NCBI GenBank assembly: GCA_900315705.1
Contig: ONAB01000005.1
Coordinates: forward strand, 1-48,509
Reading direction: 5' to 3'
Source of the DNA: an uncultured Bacteroidales bacterium
GTDB taxonomy: Bacteria; Bacteroidota; Bacteroidia; Bacteroidales; WCHB1-69
DNA: 48,509 nucleotides
The position numbers and the translations under genes are program-made. Below are positions 8,301 to 16,790 of this stretch, one piece after another. The notes under the pieces were generated by a model. It was given only the letters and a program-made list of their open reading frames with translations. It made no database searches and was not told the origin of the DNA. Every line of letters starts with the position of its first letter. Within the stretch, counting starts at the first letter, position 1.

Positions 8301-9278
8301 GCCGTGCCGGCACAGTTCACGGGCGGCAACTCGCAGGCCGACTGGGTCATCGACCTCACGGAGGCGCACTCGGGCATAGGCAGTCTTCGCAGCGGCGCCA
8401 TCAGTCACAACGACACCAGCGCTGTGCAAATCGCCTTCAACTCTGTGCAGGGCGAGCATCTGATGTTCGCCTTCAGCACCTCCACGGAGAACAAGTACGA
8501 CTGGCTCTACTTCTACATTGACGGTGTGCAGCAGGGGCGCTGGGCAGGAGAACACGCGTGGACCCAAGTGCACTATCCCGTGGCCCCGGGAGAGCACGTC
8601 GCCTCCTGGAAATACATCAAGGACTACAGCACCAACAGCAATAGCGACTGTGTGTGGATTGACGACATCTGCTTTGCGGAGTTCGACAATCCCGACTTTG
8701 CGTTGGAGGTTCATCCCGAAGCCGTGGAGGTCACGATGGGCGTTTCTGCCAATGTGATCGACAGCGCCCTCGTCACTTTGGAGAGCACTTTCAGCGGCAT
8801 CGTCTTGTTCAACAATATGTTGGAAGACGAGGATGGGCAAACGCCGACCTGGGTATTCTGTGCACCGGACAACGACTTCATCGACGCCAACGGGCAGCGG
8901 CAGGTCGTCCTGCACTTCAACAGCTACGGTTGTGCGGAGGAGGACCACCACGCCACCCTGCGCATCCGCCATACCGGCGGCGAGCAGCTGGTGCCCGTCA
9001 CGATGCACGTCAGCAGCGTTGGCATCCCTACCGTGGAATTCCCCGTTCAAATCAGGGTCTATCCCAACCCCACCAGCGGCAGCGTTTTTGTACAACACGA
9101 AAGCGCCATCATCGAGAGAGTGACCGTCACGGACCTTTACGGCCGCACGGTGGCGACTATTCCGGTGAACGATTATACAGGCGCCATAGACCTATCCTCG
9201 CTGCCCAATGGACTATATCTGCTGAAAATTGGAATGGAAAACGGAGGGAACGTCACGACGAAAGTAATTAAGAATTGA
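5364..9278 (+). CDS. papain-like (C1A-type) multidomain protease secreted by T9SS
   Basis: A 1304-residue surface or secreted protein. A signal peptide (1-19) is followed by a papain-fold domain. The candidate nucleophile Cys91 lies in ECGQASSICYTLSYE, with His248 in NHSQTIVGYND and Asn295 in NTFGDQFGDGGY, matching the papain Cys-His-Asn order. Between His and Asn sit two EF-hand/dockerin-like Asp/Asn loops (262-266 and 274-285). Next come an Ig/He_PIG-like segment (ATGGKPPYRW), a segment with YYGDEYDEIVVYADGYIAF, CARDB-like repeats, a jelly-roll-like module (about 970-1120) and a type A T9SS sorting domain starting at IRVYPNPTSGS. Substrate is unknown. The next gene is a paralogue and the one after shares its C-terminal modules. 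Confidence 0.85.
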   Translation: MKRGLIVCIFLIICLSVAAQVPERVLDSLYSQVAPLTPQDEALLSNVPTLKLSQAERDIPLPSYLNNAERMWMPAIFYQAALECGQASSICYTLSYELARRRNVSPGWGMNYAYPSHFAWNFCNGGSSRGVPFLETWEVIRTAGTPTVNEWGGWYSYGGASRWISGYETYYNAMKNRISEMYAIPVDNEEGLLTLKHWLYDHLAGENSGGLANYYCTYYGNSNLAVIPPGAPEAGKHIVVNLTTTVNHSQTIVGYNDAVCWDYNGDGQYTNDIDINGDGVVTMKDWEIGAVIFCNTFGDQFGDGGYCYLPYCKLASLPAEGGIWNKCVYVVQVKDEVFPQITYKAMIRHSSREKIKLTAGIANNVNATQPEHELEFHVFNFQGGDLYMQGDNTDESNKDIELGLDVSPLLNYITPDAPCKFFFNVIEDDPDNEANGQVLGFSLMDYTSGSEEEQVCTSASVPIANNTTTTLSVVRAIHFTKPVIRDTVLPDMEAFVPYRHTLTATGGKPPYRWEVSRRFKIEEEAIPYPTASGQSVALSNSGSGYAIVSLPFKFPYYGDEYDEIVVYADGYIAFHHQPANWPFLQHSDMQTQAIRAICPFKADLSNCVVQKIVGSDFITLVYTGRMAGQNSSSIHFAVTLRKSGEIEFQYGDMTFNGNSFWSALVRGDQQVMQHTAASGQFAADVAHRSFLMTPSILPDCLTLSSAGVLSGKATRAFDSLSFSLTCYDNNDVQTTREFHISSLYTTRLLISDLKVNGSESPELYAGDTLRFSLSVLNADTLTYRNCTVHLQSPDPFIRFIDSTEYFGQIGPNNEYTLNNCVTAVVSSTLPSTHVTPFTIQLDNNIASVSAHRSYEIRNYHFALQDYAILNTGNCTGALRPIELDTLQVTLRNLNGEIHDVDAVLRIPLASIEVPISSNHWDSIAAESDFAFRPLLYVTPAFVAGTTCNAYVDLYVKGNLVKTFTVTLLGETQCFDFEDGAVPAQFTGGNSQADWVIDLTEAHSGIGSLRSGAISHNDTSAVQIAFNSVQGEHLMFAFSTSTENKYDWLYFYIDGVQQGRWAGEHAWTQVHYPVAPGEHVASWKYIKDYSTNSNSDCVWIDDICFAEFDNPDFALEVHPEAVEVTMGVSANVIDSALVTLESTFSGIVLFNNMLEDEDGQTPTWVFCAPDNDFIDANGQRQVVLHFNSYGCAEEDHHATLRIRHTGGEQLVPVTMHVSSVGIPTVEFPVQIRVYPNPTSGSVFVQHESAIIERVTVTDLYGRTVATIPVNDYTGAIDLSSLPNGLYLLKIGMENGGNVTTKVIKN

Positions 9279-9379
9279 GAATGGAGAATGGAGAATTATA
9301 AACTAAGAAACTAAGAAACTAAGAAATTAAGAAATTAATCGCCTAATCGAATAACCCTTAACCTTTTATCCTTTAACCC
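9277..9379. repeat. composite microsatellite cassette, copy 2
   Basis: GAGAATG x2 plus GAGAATT (9277-9297), overlapping the TGA stop of the preceding gene; AAACTAAG x3, AAATTAAG, AAATTAAT (9300-9339); the linker CGCCTAATCGA; then four 7-mers TAACCCT, TAACCTT, TTATCCT, TTAACCC (9352-9379). Nearly identical to the copy after the next gene. Confidence 0.9.
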
Positions 9380-9413
9380 AAGACCGTAAATCGCAAATCG
9401 TATAATCGCCTAA

Positions 9414-12400
9414 ATGAAAAACTGCATTCTGATACTGGCAATCCTCTCCTTGATATGGGCAGCCCATATTGGAGGGCTTCGTGCGCAAGATTCGCCCGGG
9501 ATCGAAGCGATGTCCGCACAGGCAGCATATTTGGACAGTCTGTATGCCCAAATGCCTGCCTTGGAACTCGACAACCCGGCGTTTGCCAACATACCACGGC
9601 TAAAACTATCGGAAGCGGAAAGGAACATACCTTTACCCTCTTCAGTGAACAACAGCCTACAACCGTGGATGATTCCCATCTTCTATCAAAGTGCAATGGA
9701 GTGTGGGCAAGCCAGCACCATTTGTTACACCTTGAGTTATGAGCTGATGCGCAAACGTGGAGATTCGTATGCCATCGGAGGACTCAACTACGCATACCCC
9801 TCCCATTTTGCCTGGAACTTCTGCAACAAAGGAACCAACGAAGGTGTAAGTTTCTTAGACTCCTGGGAGGTTATCCGCACGGCAGGAACACCCAACGTGA
9901 TGGAATGGGGCGGATGGTACAGTACGGGAGGAACCGGACGTTGGGTCAGTGGCTATGAAACCTATCACAGCGCGATGAAGAACCGCATTTCAGAGATGTA
10001 TGCCATTCCCATTGACGACAAGGAGGGTCTGTTGACGCTCAAGCATTGGCTGAACGACCATCTGGCCGGGGAGAGCAGCGGCGGGTTGGCCAATTTCTAC
10101 TGCACCTACCGCGGCAACAACTTCCTGTCTGTTATCCCGCAAGGCAACCCTGACGCTGGAAAGCACATAATGTGTTATTTCGGTTCAACCGTAAACCATT
10201 CTATGACCATTGTCGGCTACAACGACGATGTCCGCTGGGATTACAACAATGACGGCCAGTACACCAACAACATAGATATCACGGGGGATGGCATTGTGGA
10301 CCTTCGGGACTGGGAAATCGGCGCCGTCATCATCTGCAACACCTACGGCGAACAGTTCGGCGACAACGGTTACTGTTACTTGCCCTATTCCAGGTTGGCC
10401 TCCCTGCCCGCAGAGGGTGGTATTTGGAACAAGAGCGTCTATGTAGTACAAGTCAGGGACGAGGTTTTCCCGCAAATCACCTTCAAGGCCACCATCACCC
10501 ATCCTTGCCGCGAGATGCTCAAGCTCACAGCGGGAATTGCCAACGACACCAACGCCACACGGCCCACAAACACATTGGAATTCAACGTTTTCAATCGGCA
10601 AGGAGGCTGCAAATATATGCAAGGGGGAAATACCACAGAATCCGACAAGACCCTTGAACTGGGACTTGATGTCAGCCCCTTGCTCAACTATGTGGAGCCC
10701 GGACAGCCCTGCAAGTTCTTCCTGATCGCATCCTCCTTTTCCGATATGTACCATACCAGCGAAGGTGTCGTGCAAAACTTCAGTCTGATGGACTACACCT
10801 CCGGGACGCCTGTTGAACAAGCTTGTCCATCCACCCACGTTGCCCTTATGCCGGGAGACACCCTTTGGCTGTCGGTGGTGCGTGCCATCAACTTCTCCAA
10901 ACCCGTCATCCAAAACACACTGCTCCCCGATATGGAAGTGGACTCCAACTACCAACAGACACTCCACGCCACAGGGGGGAAACCTCCTTACCACTGGGAA
11001 TTGAACAGGAAATACAAAATTGAAGAAACCAATGCCACCTTCCCGACGGAATCGGGCCAAGTTGTTCCGCTTTCAAACGCTAACAACGGCTATGCCATTG
11101 TTGAACTGCCATTCACCTTTCCTTACTACGGTGATGAATACGACAAAATCGTGGTCTATGCCGACGGCTACATCGCCTTCCACCACCAGCCCAACGATTG
11201 GCCTTTCCTGTCCAACATCAATTCACAAGCCACAACTATGCAGGCTATGGCCATTCGTTCCATCTGCCCATTCAAGGCGGATCTGACGAATTGCTCGGTA
11301 CGCAAGATTGTCGGGAGCGACAATCTCACTTTGGTATTCCACTCTGAAATCAACGGCAACGTCCAAACGGTCAACTTCGCCGTCCGACTACACTCAACGG
11401 GGAACATAGAATTCCTTTACGGTTCAATGAACTTTATGGGCAACAGTTTCTGGTCCGCGTTGGTGAGAGGCGACAACCAACTCATCCAACACACCTCTGC
11501 GTCCGGGCATTTTGCCGCCGACATCAACCATCGCAGCTATCGTTTCACCCCCACCACCATGCCCGAGGGGCTCACCCTTTCTCCGGATGGCATCCTGTCC
11601 GGGAAAGTTGACTACACCTTCGAAGACACCACTTTCGCCGTCACCTGTTCCGACAACAACAACGTACAGGCCACCCAGGACATACGCCTCTCCGCTCGTG
11701 CCGTCTCCCGCGTACTGGTCTCCGACATCACCGTGAACGGCAAGTCCGACCCCTACATATATGCCGGCGACACGCTTTTTTTCGACATATCCTTGCTCAA
11801 TGACGACACCATACCCTACCACAACAGCACCATCCTTGTCCACAGCGACGACCCCTTTGTGACATTCCTCGACAGCACAGAAACCCTTGGGGATATGTTG
11901 CCCGGAGAGCCCCGTGTCTTCAGTCACTGCGCCGCCTGCATCGTGCATCGCAACATACCCGAAAACCACCTGATCCCCTTCTCCGTCCATCTCAATAACC
12001 ACATCTCATCGGCAAACATTTCCCGCACCTACACAGCTCACCGTTATGACATCTCACTGCTACAGCACGCCTTCCTGTCCGCCAACGACATCATCCCCCA
12101 TCCAGACGAGACCGACACCCTCGTGCTTACGTTGCAGAACAACAAGGCGCCCATATATGACGTGGACTTTTATCTGCACACCCCACAGACAGATGTGAAC
12201 CTATCCACATCCCATTGGCATTTCGACACCATCACCTATCTTCCCTTCTCTATCTCATCCCTACTTGACCTGTCCTCCGCCTTCGTGGACGGCACCACCT
12301 TCAATGTACATTTGGATATTTACGTCAAGGGTATGTTTCTGGAAACCAAGACCATCACCCTCACAAGCGAAAAGTTCTGCTTTGATTTTGAGAACGGCTT

Positions 12401-13394
12401 GATATCTGCGCCATTCCACGGCGACGGCATCCATTCGAATTGGATTATCGACAGCATCGATCACTTTTACCCCTACGGTTCAACCCGCCTATGCAGTGGA
12501 CCGCTCAATAATTTCGACACCGCAACACTCCAGATGGACGTACACATCTTACAAAGCGCACAGTTGTCTTTCTATCTCTGGAAAACATTATTTATCAACA
12601 ACGATTATTGCTATATATACATTGATGACATACTGCAAAGCACTTGGACACGCTCATCTTGGGGTGACAGCATTAAAGTACAATTCACCATCCCTGCAGG
12701 TGACCATACCATCACCTGGAATGTCGTGAAAGGAGGTTTCGGCAATGTGGACGAAGTCAATCACAGAGTTTGGATTGACAACGTCTGTCTCACGGAATTC
12801 AACGACGACTATTTCGACTTGGACGTTCATCCTGACAGCATCAAGGTTTCGTTAGGGACAAACACCGGCACAACCGACAGCGCCCTCGTCTCTTTGGAAA
12901 GCACTTTCAGCGGCATTGTCCTGTTCAACAACGTGTTGGAAGACGAGGACGGGCAAACGCCGACCTGGGTATTCTGTGCACCGGGCAACGACTACATTGA
13001 CGCCAACGGACAGCGGCAGGTCGTCCTGCACTTCAACAGTTACGGCTGTGCGGAGGAGGACCACCACGCCACGCTGCGCATCCGCCACACTGGCGGCGAG
13101 CAGTTAGTGCCCGTCACGATGCACGTCAGCAGCGTGGGCATCTCTACCGTGGAATCCCCCGCCCACATCAGAGTCTATCCCAACCCCACCAGCGGCAGTG
13201 TTTTTGTACAACACGAAAGCGCCATCATCGAGAGAGTGACCATCACGGATCTTTACGGGCGCACGGTGGCGACTATTCCAGTGTACGACTACCAGACTGA
13301 CATCGATTTGTCAAAATTGCCCTCCGGCATCTACCTGCTGAAAATCGGAATGGTAAACGGAGGGAACGTTACGACGAAAGTAATTAAGAATTGA
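9414..13394 (+). CDS. papain-like (C1A-type) multidomain protease secreted by T9SS, paralogue
   Basis: A 1326-residue paralogue of the gene before it, with the same domain order. The signal peptide ends near residue 24. Candidate nucleophile Cys104 lies in ECGQASTICYTLSYE; His (NHSMTIVGYND) and Asn (NTYGEQFGDNGY) are kept, as are the inserted EF-hand-like loops. The N-terminal half is clearly similar to its neighbour. The jelly-roll-like module (about 1000-1130) has drifted strongly, yet the last 160 residues, the T9SS sorting domain and the downstream repeats are almost identical at DNA level. That pattern suggests gene conversion of the 3' end. No -7 promoter element is evident in the 135-bp gap before it. 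Confidence 0.85.
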   Translation: MKNCILILAILSLIWAAHIGGLRAQDSPGIEAMSAQAAYLDSLYAQMPALELDNPAFANIPRLKLSEAERNIPLPSSVNNSLQPWMIPIFYQSAMECGQASTICYTLSYELMRKRGDSYAIGGLNYAYPSHFAWNFCNKGTNEGVSFLDSWEVIRTAGTPNVMEWGGWYSTGGTGRWVSGYETYHSAMKNRISEMYAIPIDDKEGLLTLKHWLNDHLAGESSGGLANFYCTYRGNNFLSVIPQGNPDAGKHIMCYFGSTVNHSMTIVGYNDDVRWDYNNDGQYTNNIDITGDGIVDLRDWEIGAVIICNTYGEQFGDNGYCYLPYSRLASLPAEGGIWNKSVYVVQVRDEVFPQITFKATITHPCREMLKLTAGIANDTNATRPTNTLEFNVFNRQGGCKYMQGGNTTESDKTLELGLDVSPLLNYVEPGQPCKFFLIASSFSDMYHTSEGVVQNFSLMDYTSGTPVEQACPSTHVALMPGDTLWLSVVRAINFSKPVIQNTLLPDMEVDSNYQQTLHATGGKPPYHWELNRKYKIEETNATFPTESGQVVPLSNANNGYAIVELPFTFPYYGDEYDKIVVYADGYIAFHHQPNDWPFLSNINSQATTMQAMAIRSICPFKADLTNCSVRKIVGSDNLTLVFHSEINGNVQTVNFAVRLHSTGNIEFLYGSMNFMGNSFWSALVRGDNQLIQHTSASGHFAADINHRSYRFTPTTMPEGLTLSPDGILSGKVDYTFEDTTFAVTCSDNNNVQATQDIRLSARAVSRVLVSDITVNGKSDPYIYAGDTLFFDISLLNDDTIPYHNSTILVHSDDPFVTFLDSTETLGDMLPGEPRVFSHCAACIVHRNIPENHLIPFSVHLNNHISSANISRTYTAHRYDISLLQHAFLSANDIIPHPDETDTLVLTLQNNKAPIYDVDFYLHTPQTDVNLSTSHWHFDTITYLPFSISSLLDLSSAFVDGTTFNVHLDIYVKGMFLETKTITLTSEKFCFDFENGLISAPFHGDGIHSNWIIDSIDHFYPYGSTRLCSGPLNNFDTATLQMDVHILQSAQLSFYLWKTLFINNDYCYIYIDDILQSTWTRSSWGDSIKVQFTIPAGDHTITWNVVKGGFGNVDEVNHRVWIDNVCLTEFNDDYFDLDVHPDSIKVSLGTNTGTTDSALVSLESTFSGIVLFNNVLEDEDGQTPTWVFCAPGNDYIDANGQRQVVLHFNSYGCAEEDHHATLRIRHTGGEQLVPVTMHVSSVGISTVESPAHIRVYPNPTSGSVFVQHESAIIERVTITDLYGRTVATIPVYDYQTDIDLSKLPSGIYLLKIGMVNGGNVTTKVIKN

Positions 13395-13505
13395 GAATGG
13401 AGAATGGAGAATTATAAACTAAGAAACTAAGAAACTAAGAAACTAAGAAATTAAGAAATTAATCGCCTAATCGAATAACCCTTAACCTTTTATCCTTTAA
13501 CCCAA
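13393..13505. repeat. composite microsatellite cassette, copy 3
   Basis: GAGAATG x2 plus GAGAATT (13393-13413), again overlapping the stop codon; AAACTAAG x4, AAATTAAG, AAATTAAT (13416-13463); CGCCTAATCGA; then TAACCCT-like 7-mers to about 13505. It differs from copy 2 mainly by one extra 8-bp unit, so the array length has changed since duplication. Confidence 0.9.
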
Positions 13506-13520
13506 GACCGTAAATCGCAA

Positions 13521-15320
13521 ATGCTCTCCTTCAAAAAACACATACTACAATATTGTCTTATACTGATAGGCTGTCTCTTCTGCACGGAGGCATCCTGGGC
13601 ACAGTCCTCCACGCGATTCACGGAGAATCTGGAGTTCGTCCTCATCACGGCCAATGGCAGTGCCACTCCCGCGCTGGAAGCGGGCGGCGAGCTCGTGTTC
13701 TCGGTGACGGTGCGCAACAACGGCACGGCGCCGTTCCAGAACTGCGAGCTGCACGTCACCACCATCGACCCCTACGTCACCTTCCACGACAGCACGGAGA
13801 GTTTCGACTATATCGCCCCGGGCAACCAATACGCGCTCAACAACTGCGCCAGCTGCCAAATCAGCCCCAACATCCCCGACGGGCACGTCATCACCTTCGC
13901 CTTCCTGATCACCAACGACATCGAATCGGCCATTGCCTACCGCTCCTACCGGGTGCAGGCCTGCTCGCTCTCGGTGGTGGGCTACGAGATCCGCGACAAC
14001 GGCAACTACAACAGCCTCGTGAATGCCGGCGAGACGGACACCCTGCTATTCACGCTCCACAACGATGACAACCGCGAGCTCCAAAACCTGGTGCTCTCGT
14101 TGGAGTGCAACCAACCGGGCATACAGGTGGTGTCCGCCCCGATGACCAAGGATTCCCTCTGGGGCGACGAGACGTTCCCTTTCCGGGCCATTATCTGGGC
14201 CGGCTCGACTTTTGCGGACGGCACCACCTTCGATGTCCGCATCCAAGTGACCCGGCAGGGCGGTCAGGTCCCCATCGGCAGCTATATCGTCCCCATCGTG
14301 GGTGTCGCCAATTGCGAGGAGTTCAGCGACGGCATCTACCCGCCGACGATGTACGGGGATTCCGTCTGGACAAACTGGCGCATCGACTCCCTGAACGCCC
14401 ACAGCGGCCTGTACAGTCTGTGCAGCGGCGCCATCTCCCACAGCGACACCAGTGAGGTAAATATGCCCGTCACCGTCAACCATAGCCATTACGTCTCGTT
14501 CGCCTTCAGAACCTCGACCGAGAACAACTACGACTGGCTCTACTTCTTCATCGACGGGGTGCAAAAAGGGCGTTGGTCGGGTGCCAACGACTGGACAGAA
14601 ATCTCGTTCGCCGTGCAGCCGGGCACGCACACCCTGACGTGGCGATACACCAAGGACTACTCTGTGAGTACGGGCAGCGACTGCGTATGGATTGACGACA
14701 TCTGCCTCAGCAACTACAATGAGGGATACCCGTCGCTTGCCATCACGCCCGACAGCATCGGGGTATCGCTGGATGAAGGCGGCTCCTCCGTTTTCACTCG
14801 CACGCTGCATTTCGCCAATGAATCGGACATCTACCTTATCTTCGACACCGAACTTCAGGACGAGCAGCACAACCCTGTCGGCTGGGTGGAAGTTGCCACG
14901 CCCAACGGGTCTGTCAACGCCCATCAGAGCCGCGACATCACGCTCAACTTCAATATCAACGGCTATTTCTCCGGCAGCTACAAAGCCCTGCTTCGGGTAA
15001 CCGTCCCCGAACTTGACACCGTTTACCGCATCCCGATTGTCTTGGACAACAGGGTGTCGGTGGAGGACCCGCGCCCCGCGGAGGCGCTGCCCGTGACGCT
15101 ATTTCCCAACCCCACGGCAGGCACCATCGTGGTGCGTCTTGAGACTCAACCCATCGAAAAGGTGCTCGTGACGGACGCCCTCGGCCGGGTTCGGCAAAGC
15201 GTCACCGCCGACGGCTCGGAATGCCGCATCGACCTGTCGGGATTGCCGCACGGACTGTATCTTCTGCAGGTTTTCACTACCGATGGAAACAGGGTCGTCG
15301 TAAAAGCCGTCAAAGAGTAA
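13521..15320 (+). CDS. T9SS-secreted protein with CARDB-like and jelly-roll modules
   Basis: A 599-residue secreted protein whose signal peptide ends near AQ28 (ASWAQ). It has no protease domain. Residues about 30-260 resemble the CARDB-like repeats of the two upstream proteases (VLITANGSATPALEAGGELVF; NNGTAPFQNC). Residues about 270-400 are the jelly-roll-like module and are much closer to the first protease (TSTENNYDWLYFFIDGVQKGRW; DCVWIDDIC) than the second protease is. A type A T9SS sorting domain starts at LFPNPTAGT. It may be a binding or structural partner of the proteases; that role is inferred only from shared modules and position. Confidence 0.8.
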   Translation: MLSFKKHILQYCLILIGCLFCTEASWAQSSTRFTENLEFVLITANGSATPALEAGGELVFSVTVRNNGTAPFQNCELHVTTIDPYVTFHDSTESFDYIAPGNQYALNNCASCQISPNIPDGHVITFAFLITNDIESAIAYRSYRVQACSLSVVGYEIRDNGNYNSLVNAGETDTLLFTLHNDDNRELQNLVLSLECNQPGIQVVSAPMTKDSLWGDETFPFRAIIWAGSTFADGTTFDVRIQVTRQGGQVPIGSYIVPIVGVANCEEFSDGIYPPTMYGDSVWTNWRIDSLNAHSGLYSLCSGAISHSDTSEVNMPVTVNHSHYVSFAFRTSTENNYDWLYFFIDGVQKGRWSGANDWTEISFAVQPGTHTLTWRYTKDYSVSTGSDCVWIDDICLSNYNEGYPSLAITPDSIGVSLDEGGSSVFTRTLHFANESDIYLIFDTELQDEQHNPVGWVEVATPNGSVNAHQSRDITLNFNINGYFSGSYKALLRVTVPELDTVYRIPIVLDNRVSVEDPRPAEALPVTLFPNPTAGTIVVRLETQPIEKVLVTDALGRVRQSVTADGSECRIDLSGLPHGLYLLQVFTTDGNRVVVKAVKE

Positions 15321-15368
15321 CCAACAAATTTTAAGATTAATTAACGCAGCAGACAAAGTAAGAGAGCA

Positions 15369-16790
15369 ATGGTATTCAGTTCCGCCACCTTCCTGTTCAT
15401 TTTCCTGCCGGTAGTACTGGTACTCTACTACCTGGTGCCGGCGCGGTGGCGCAACGGGATACTGTTGGCGGCCAGCCTGCTGTTCTACAGCTGGAGCGAG
15501 CCACGTTTCATCGCCCTGCTGCTGGTTTCGATCACCGCCGACTACTTTATCGCCCGACGGATGGATTTGGCGGAAGGCGGCAAGCGCAAGGGATGGTTGG
15601 CGGGCTCTTTAGTGCTCAATTTGGCAATATTGGCCTATTTCAAATACGCCAACTTCTTCATCGACAACGTGCAACAGTTTTACAGCTGGTTGGGCTTGGT
15701 GCCGTTTGAGTGGCACAAAGTGGCATTGCCCGTGGGCATCTCGTTCGTCACCTTCCAGAAGATCTCCTATATGGTGGATGTCTATCGCCGCGACCACGAG
15801 GCGCAGCGCCGTTGGGACGTGTTAGCGCTCTATATCCTGATGTTCCCGCAGCTCATCGCGGGACCTATCATCCGCTACAAGGAGATTGTGGCGCAGCTCA
15901 AAGACCGCAGCGCGACCGACACACCCGACAACCGGCTCCACGGGCTCTTCCGTTTCTTGGTCGGACTTTCCAAAAAAGTGTTAATTGCCAACGTGCTGGC
16001 GCAGCAGGTGGATATCATCTTCGCCACCGCGCCTGGAGAGTTGGCCGCCGGCACCGCCTGGATCGGGATGCTGGCCTACACGATGCAGATCTATTTCGAC
16101 TTCTCGGGCTATTCGGATATGGCGCTCGGACTGGGCCGGATGTTCGGCTTCTCGTTCCCCGAGAACTTCAACTTTCCCTATATCTCGCAGAGTTTCACGG
16201 AGTTTTGGAAACGGTGGCACATCACGTTGGGCCACTGGATGAAGGACTACCTCTACATTCCGCTCGGCGGCAACCGTAAAGGCGAAGGGCGCACCTATCT
16301 CAACCTGGTCATCGTCTTTTTCCTCTCCGGATTGTGGCACGGCGCCGCCTGGACTTTTGTGGTCTGGGGGCTCTATCACGGGTTGTTCCTCATATTAGAC
16401 AAGTGGGGGCTGCGCAAACTGCTGGACAAGATGGGCAAAGTCCCCTCCGTCCTGCTCACCTTCCTCTTGGTGATGGTCGGCTGGGTGATCTTCCGTGCCG
16501 ACACGATCGGCTATGCCGTCGCGTACCTTGGCCGTCTCTTCACCTTCGCCGCGCCCGCCGACGGCATCCTGCTCGACACCCGCTTTGTGGTGATGCTCAT
16601 ACTGGCCACGCTACTGGCCTTCTCAGGCCTCATCCCCAGCGTGGAGCAGAGGGCCAATAAACTTTTCGATAAGATTCTCACCCCACGCCGGGCCATTACA
16701 GTCACGGTGCTGGCAATTTTACTTTACGTCCTCAACAGCAGCGCGCTGCTTGCAGGAGGATTCAATCCATTCATCTATTTCAGATTCTGA
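15369..16790 (+). CDS. MBOAT-family O-acyltransferase (AlgI-like)
   Basis: A 473-residue polytopic membrane protein of the membrane-bound O-acyltransferase family. It would pass acyl, usually acetyl, groups across the membrane to decorate a polysaccharide. The signature stretch includes FWKRWHITLGHWMKDYLYIP and the catalytic-type His324 in LSGLWHGAAWT. Length is normal for AlgI/PatA-like proteins. The start codon lies 48 bp after the T9SS gene. Its stop overlaps the ATG of the next gene by one base, so the two are translationally coupled. The acylated glycan is unknown; surface polysaccharide or the LPS anchoring T9SS cargo are candidates. Confidence 0.95.
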   Translation: MVFSSATFLFIFLPVVLVLYYLVPARWRNGILLAASLLFYSWSEPRFIALLLVSITADYFIARRMDLAEGGKRKGWLAGSLVLNLAILAYFKYANFFIDNVQQFYSWLGLVPFEWHKVALPVGISFVTFQKISYMVDVYRRDHEAQRRWDVLALYILMFPQLIAGPIIRYKEIVAQLKDRSATDTPDNRLHGLFRFLVGLSKKVLIANVLAQQVDIIFATAPGELAAGTAWIGMLAYTMQIYFDFSGYSDMALGLGRMFGFSFPENFNFPYISQSFTEFWKRWHITLGHWMKDYLYIPLGGNRKGEGRTYLNLVIVFFLSGLWHGAAWTFVVWGLYHGLFLILDKWGLRKLLDKMGKVPSVLLTFLLVMVGWVIFRADTIGYAVAYLGRLFTFAAPADGILLDTRFVVMLILATLLAFSGLIPSVEQRANKLFDKILTPRRAITVTVLAILLYVLNSSALLAGGFNPFIYFRF

